Assembly: GCA_913064925.1 (NCBI GenBank) | Contig: CAJYBN010000146.1 | Span: 1-7,091 of the forward strand | Reading direction: 5' to 3' | Origin: an uncultured Peptococcaceae bacterium | GTDB taxonomy: Bacteria > Bacillota > Desulfotomaculia > Desulfotomaculales > Desulfallaceae | Length of the DNA stretch: 7,091 nucleotides | Shown here: positions 4,340-7,091 of the stretch, in pieces | Layout: the number at the start of each line of letters is the position of its first letter | How positions within the stretch are numbered: the stretch's first letter is position 1 | Notes under the pieces: model-generated | Database searches by the model: none | The model's input: the letters and a program-made list of their open reading frames with translations, nothing else | What the model was told of the DNA's origin: nothing | Program-made: the position numbers and the translations under genes

Positions 4340-5923
4340 ATGCAGGACATCATATCTCGAATATCCAACTGCGCCTGTTATATACGCCGCTCACGGCAGG
4401 ACATCGAAAGGGAAAAGCGCACCGGCGAAGATACTCTCGCCGCCCAGCGGAACATTATGGAAAAAGTTCTCTCCGACCTCAAAATTCCCTACGTTCTCTA
4501 CTGCGAGATAGGATCGGGGGACAAGATTGAGAGCAGGCCGGTGTTTCAGCAACTGCTCAGAGAAATACAGGACGGCCTTTATAAAGCCGTAGCCGTGAAG
4601 GAAATTTCACGCCTGGGCAGAGGTAGCTTCGCCGACAACGGTATAATCTACGATCTTTTTTGCCGGGGCCTTTACATCATCACCCCCTACCGCATATATG
4701 ACCCTTCCAACCCTGCCGACTGCCGCCTGGTAAGGTTCGAGCTGTTCTTTTCCAGAGAAGAGTTTGAGATGATCAAGGAGCGCCTGGTCAGTGCAAAGTA
4801 CAACTACGCCGCCGAAGGAAAGTGGATCGCCGGGTCCGTGCCTTATGGCTATAGATTTAACAAAAACAAAACAAAACTGGAGATATGCGAAGATGAAGCG
4901 GAAGTAGTTAGGTTGATTTTTAATTCCTTCGTTTTTGGGTTGGAAGTAAAAGGTAAAGTGAAGGACGTGTCCTACCAGGCGATAGCAACGTATCTCACCA
5001 GAATGGGCATACCCTCACCCAGGCGGGCTGCAAGCTGGAAAATGCTCACGGTTAGGCGGATATTAAAAAACCCTGTATATGTAGGTACGCTTACCTATAG
5101 AAAAACAAAGAGGGCCGGCAACAAGGTTATCCACCGGCCCAGCAGCGAATGGATAGTTGTGGAAAACGCCCATGAACCCATCATAGAAAAGGAGTTATGG
5201 GACAAAGCCCAGGAGAAGATAAACAGGTCTAAAAAAGGGGCAAGCGTAAAGCTGGACTTTTCACCGTGCGAATTAGCCTCCCTCATAGTATGCGGCAGGT
5301 GCGGTAGAAGGATGGTCAGGCACTACAACGTGCAGCACTACAGGAAAAAAGATGGTTCGGAAAGCATTTACAGAAAGGAATTTCTCTGGTGTACGACCGT
5401 TGGCTGCACCTTCGTCAAATACCGCGATGTGGAAAAGGAAATAATAACTTTCCTGAAACAGTTAAAGGGCCACGACTTCGAATTCCTGCTCGAAAACTAC
5501 AGGGAAGTTTACGAAAACCAGAAGAAAAACACGTACAACAACGAAAACATCTTTAACCTGGTAGAAGAGAGGATAAACGATTTAAAGCGCCGCCTGAATT
5601 TTATCTGCCAAAAGTATGAAGAAGGGATTTATGACGACAGCACCTTCATAATGCGCAAAAAAGAGTTGGAAGAAGAACTAAAACGCCTCGAATCCATTAC
5701 CCATGAAGAAACCCCTGCAGGTGAAAATCAGGTGGACAACCTGGAGGCTGTTATCGAAAAATACAGAAACAGGGTCGTAACCTGCCTGGAAGCCTACCAG
5801 GTTGCCGGGGATAGAACTGTAAAGAATAATCTTTTACATTCCGTGATTGATAAAATAATTCTTACCAAAACCGGCAAGGGTGCATTTGATCTTCACATTG
5901 TGCCAAAATTGTTTTTGGTGTAA
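4340..5923 (+). CDS. large serine recombinase (site-specific integrase), complete
   Basis: This 527-residue protein is a large serine recombinase of the phage-integrase/transposon type, which cuts and rejoins DNA at att sites through a phosphoserine link. The N-terminal resolvase domain spans about residues 10-155: CYIRRS places the catalytic serine at 18, and EISRLGRGS (88-96) carries the conserved arginines. The 'recombinase' domain follows (about 165-295), beginning GSVPYGYRF and containing ILKNPVYVGTLTYRKTKR. Then come a zinc ribbon with Cys318, Cys321, Cys351 and Cys356 (VCGRCG ... WCTTVGC) and a coiled coil (about 405-452) that controls the direction of recombination. Length is usual for the family. 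The ATG at 4340 has AGAGGTG five bases in front. It lies next to the broken end of nrdJ and points away from it, as expected for the integrase of an element inserted there. No obvious terminator follows; it converges with the recombinase on the other strand. All key residues are present. Confidence 0.93.
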   Translation: MQDIISRISNCACYIRRSRQDIEREKRTGEDTLAAQRNIMEKVLSDLKIPYVLYCEIGSGDKIESRPVFQQLLREIQDGLYKAVAVKEISRLGRGSFADNGIIYDLFCRGLYIITPYRIYDPSNPADCRLVRFELFFSREEFEMIKERLVSAKYNYAAEGKWIAGSVPYGYRFNKNKTKLEICEDEAEVVRLIFNSFVFGLEVKGKVKDVSYQAIATYLTRMGIPSPRRAASWKMLTVRRILKNPVYVGTLTYRKTKRAGNKVIHRPSSEWIVVENAHEPIIEKELWDKAQEKINRSKKGASVKLDFSPCELASLIVCGRCGRRMVRHYNVQHYRKKDGSESIYRKEFLWCTTVGCTFVKYRDVEKEIITFLKQLKGHDFEFLLENYREVYENQKKNTYNNENIFNLVEERINDLKRRLNFICQKYEEGIYDDSTFIMRKKELEEELKRLESITHEETPAGENQVDNLEAVIEKYRNRVVTCLEAYQVAGDRTVKNNLLHSVIDKIILTKTGKGAFDLHIVPKLFLV

Positions 5924-5935
5924 TCGTATAACTGA

Positions 5936-6037
5936 CTACTCGTCGGCGTAAATTAGGGCAAACCGGCCGGCCTTAAAGTTGCCTTCCTGAGAAAGGCTGA
6001 GCAAGTTCCAGAGAAACTTTTCGTCGCACTTAAGCAT
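5936..6037 (-). CDS. possible 33-aa protein overlapping the end of the second recombinase gene
   Basis: The ATG at 6035-6037 overlaps the stop codon of the minus-strand recombinase (ATG and TAA share an 8-base overlap), a layout typical of translational coupling. The product starts MLKCDEKFLWNLLSLSQEGN and continues FKAGRFALIYADE, ending at a TAG (5936-5938). The composition is protein-like, and it fills nearly the whole gap between the two convergent recombinases. I do not recognise it. It might be the first part of a gene cut by recombination, a small partner of the recombinase, or chance. Confidence 0.35.
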   Translation of the reverse strand: MLKCDEKFLWNLLSLSQEGNFKAGRFALIYADE

Positions 6038-7091
6038 TTCCTGAAAAGCTTAACTCAAACCCGCAGTTTGATGGGGCAAACCGGTACTTAACAACCGCCC
6101 GGGAGTATTTCCTGCCCTCCCTCTCCTCGGTGTAAACGTCTATGCGCTCTACCAGGAGCTTTACCACCTCGGGTACGGGCTTTACACTATCAAGAACGTC
6201 TTTATATTTTTCAAGAGCCACCGCTATGTTAGTAGCGGCATTTTTTTGTTCCTGGTTTTGCAGCATAACTGCAAAAAGATCATCCCGGCGGCAGTGCAAA
6301 ACGTCCATTTCCCGCTTTAAAGACATGAGCTCAATCTCGGCTTCCTCTTCGCTAATCGCGCCCTTGGTCACCATCGAGATTACGCGCCCCCGGGCTGCCT
6401 TTTTCTCAAGTATCGCGGCATCAATTTCTTCCAGTTCCTGCTTGACAGGTTCCACATCAACGGCTTCCCGGCTTATTTTCTCCTTGAGCATTTTTAATAC
6501 TTCCCCAGGATTTTTGATAAAGTTGATTATGTCGCTCCAAATAGCTTCTTCCAAAGGCTGGGCCTTTATTTGTTTATTATTACACCTTATTCCATCGCCG
6601 TAATTATTCCGCCTGGCACAGCGGTAATAAACACGCCCGGTTCGAGCGTGACGTACATTTCCTACCATTGCATAACCGCAGTGGCCGCAGTAAACAAGGC
6701 CGCGGAGAAGATATTTCCTCCCCTTAGTGCCCCTGGCACCGTCTGAATTTGCAGCCAGAAGTTTATTGGCTTGTTCAAATTCTTCACTTGTCACTATGGG
6801 CGGCGTTTTGATAATAACTCCTTCTTTATTCTTCTTAGAGCGGCGCATGGTTTTATACTCCCCTATATAAATACTATTTCGCAGAATTATGCTTATATGA
6901 CCGGCCTGCCACCTGCCGGTGCTTACCTGTTTTGTGCCTTTGGACCGTGTTGGCGTGGGTATGTCCCTGGCGTTTAAATACTCGGCTAAAGGCGCCGTTG
7001 TCATCCCGTTCAGATAAAGCCGGAATATTAGCCTTACAATTTCTGCTTCTGGTTCATATATCACCAAGCGGCCGTCATCGCCAACCCGGTA
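6030..7091 (-). CDS. second large serine recombinase, N-terminal part beyond the window
   Basis: The minus-strand frame is open from the window edge (RVGDDGRLVIYEPEAEIVRL) to a TAA at 6030-6032, giving about 353 residues. It begins inside the 'recombinase' domain just after where a PYGY motif would be. This domain continues through LAEYLNARDIPTPTR and IILRNSIYIGEYKTMRRSK. A zinc ribbon follows (YCGHCGYAM ... YYRCARRN ... RCNNKQI), then a long coiled coil with KEKISREAVDVEPVKQELEE and SEEEAEIELMSLKREMDVL, and a C-terminal strand region (LLVERIDVYTEE). The catalytic serine domain lies outside the window, so activity cannot be judged. It differs clearly in sequence from the recombinase at 4340, so it is not a recent duplicate. 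It runs toward that gene, which suggests two separate elements meeting here. Confidence 0.9.
   Translation of the reverse strand, partial: YRVGDDGRLVIYEPEAEIVRLIFRLYLNGMTTAPLAEYLNARDIPTPTRSKGTKQVSTGRWQAGHISIILRNSIYIGEYKTMRRSKKNKEGVIIKTPPIVTSEEFEQANKLLAANSDGARGTKGRKYLLRGLVYCGHCGYAMVGNVRHARTGRVYYRCARRNNYGDGIRCNNKQIKAQPLEEAIWSDIINFIKNPGEVLKMLKEKISREAVDVEPVKQELEEIDAAILEKKAARGRVISMVTKGAISEEEAEIELMSLKREMDVLHCRRDDLFAVMLQNQEQKNAATNIAVALEKYKDVLDSVKPVPEVVKLLVERIDVYTEEREGRKYSRAVVKYRFAPSNCGFELSFSGNA

Noticed and set aside
6142..6603. Plus-strand frame of 153 codons, very Ser-rich
   Set aside because: It is the antisense shadow of the coiled-coil and zinc-ribbon part of the second serine recombinase.
1..7091. 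CRISPR array or tRNA genes
   Set aside because: No regularly spaced direct repeats and no tRNA-like TTCGANNC arm with matching acceptor stem were seen on either strand.

Overview
The window looks like a piece of an endospore-forming, moderately GC-rich Firmicute, probably a clostridial or Peptococcaceae-like lineage. The evidence is a Spo0E-family gene, a B12-dependent ribonucleotide reductase (NrdJ) remnant, a copper-amine-oxidase-N-type secreted-protein remnant, GGAGG-type ribosome binding sites and TTG starts. The lineage is inferred; no rRNA or other marker gene is present. The stretch is accessory DNA: most host genes in it are broken, and the intact long genes belong to mobile elements.

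Left part (1-2520). At the edge is a possible gene start on the minus strand, overlapped by a strong hairpin. Next comes a minus-strand intrinsic terminator behind the 3' remnant of a RecU-like Holliday-junction nuclease gene. That gene is cut at about 490-515 by the right side of an IS607-type element. The element consists of about 390 bases of structured non-coding DNA (a candidate omegaRNA/reRNA), an intact 476-aa TnpB with all RuvC residues and its zinc finger, and only the last ~76 residues of the serine transposase TnpA. TnpB therefore appears intact next to a dead transposase.

Middle (2520-3648). This holds a nested hairpin, a 14-base perfect palindrome inside a plausible promoter, and a 58-aa Spo0E-like phosphatase gene that is easily missed because of its size and TTG start. 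After it lie a decayed copper-amine-oxidase-N-domain gene and about 400 bases of apparently non-coding DNA carrying a 51-base long hairpin.

Right part (3649-7091). The C-terminal ~205 residues of NrdJ lie on the minus strand, frameshifted at a seven-C run. NrdJ similarity stops about 60-70 bases from the start of a complete 527-aa large serine recombinase gene (plus strand), the arrangement expected for an element integrated in nrdJ. A second large serine recombinase on the minus strand runs off the right edge. The two converge, with a possible 33-aa ORF between them.

A pattern crosses the window: three host-gene remnants (RecU-like, copper-amine-oxidase-like, NrdJ) each show a frameshift that can be explained by one extra base in a homopolymer run, whereas the mobile-element genes and the Spo0E-like gene read through cleanly. 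This is either real decay of redundant host fragments or assembly error. The most interesting candidates are the orphan TnpB with its putative guide RNA and the recombinase-nrdJ junction.
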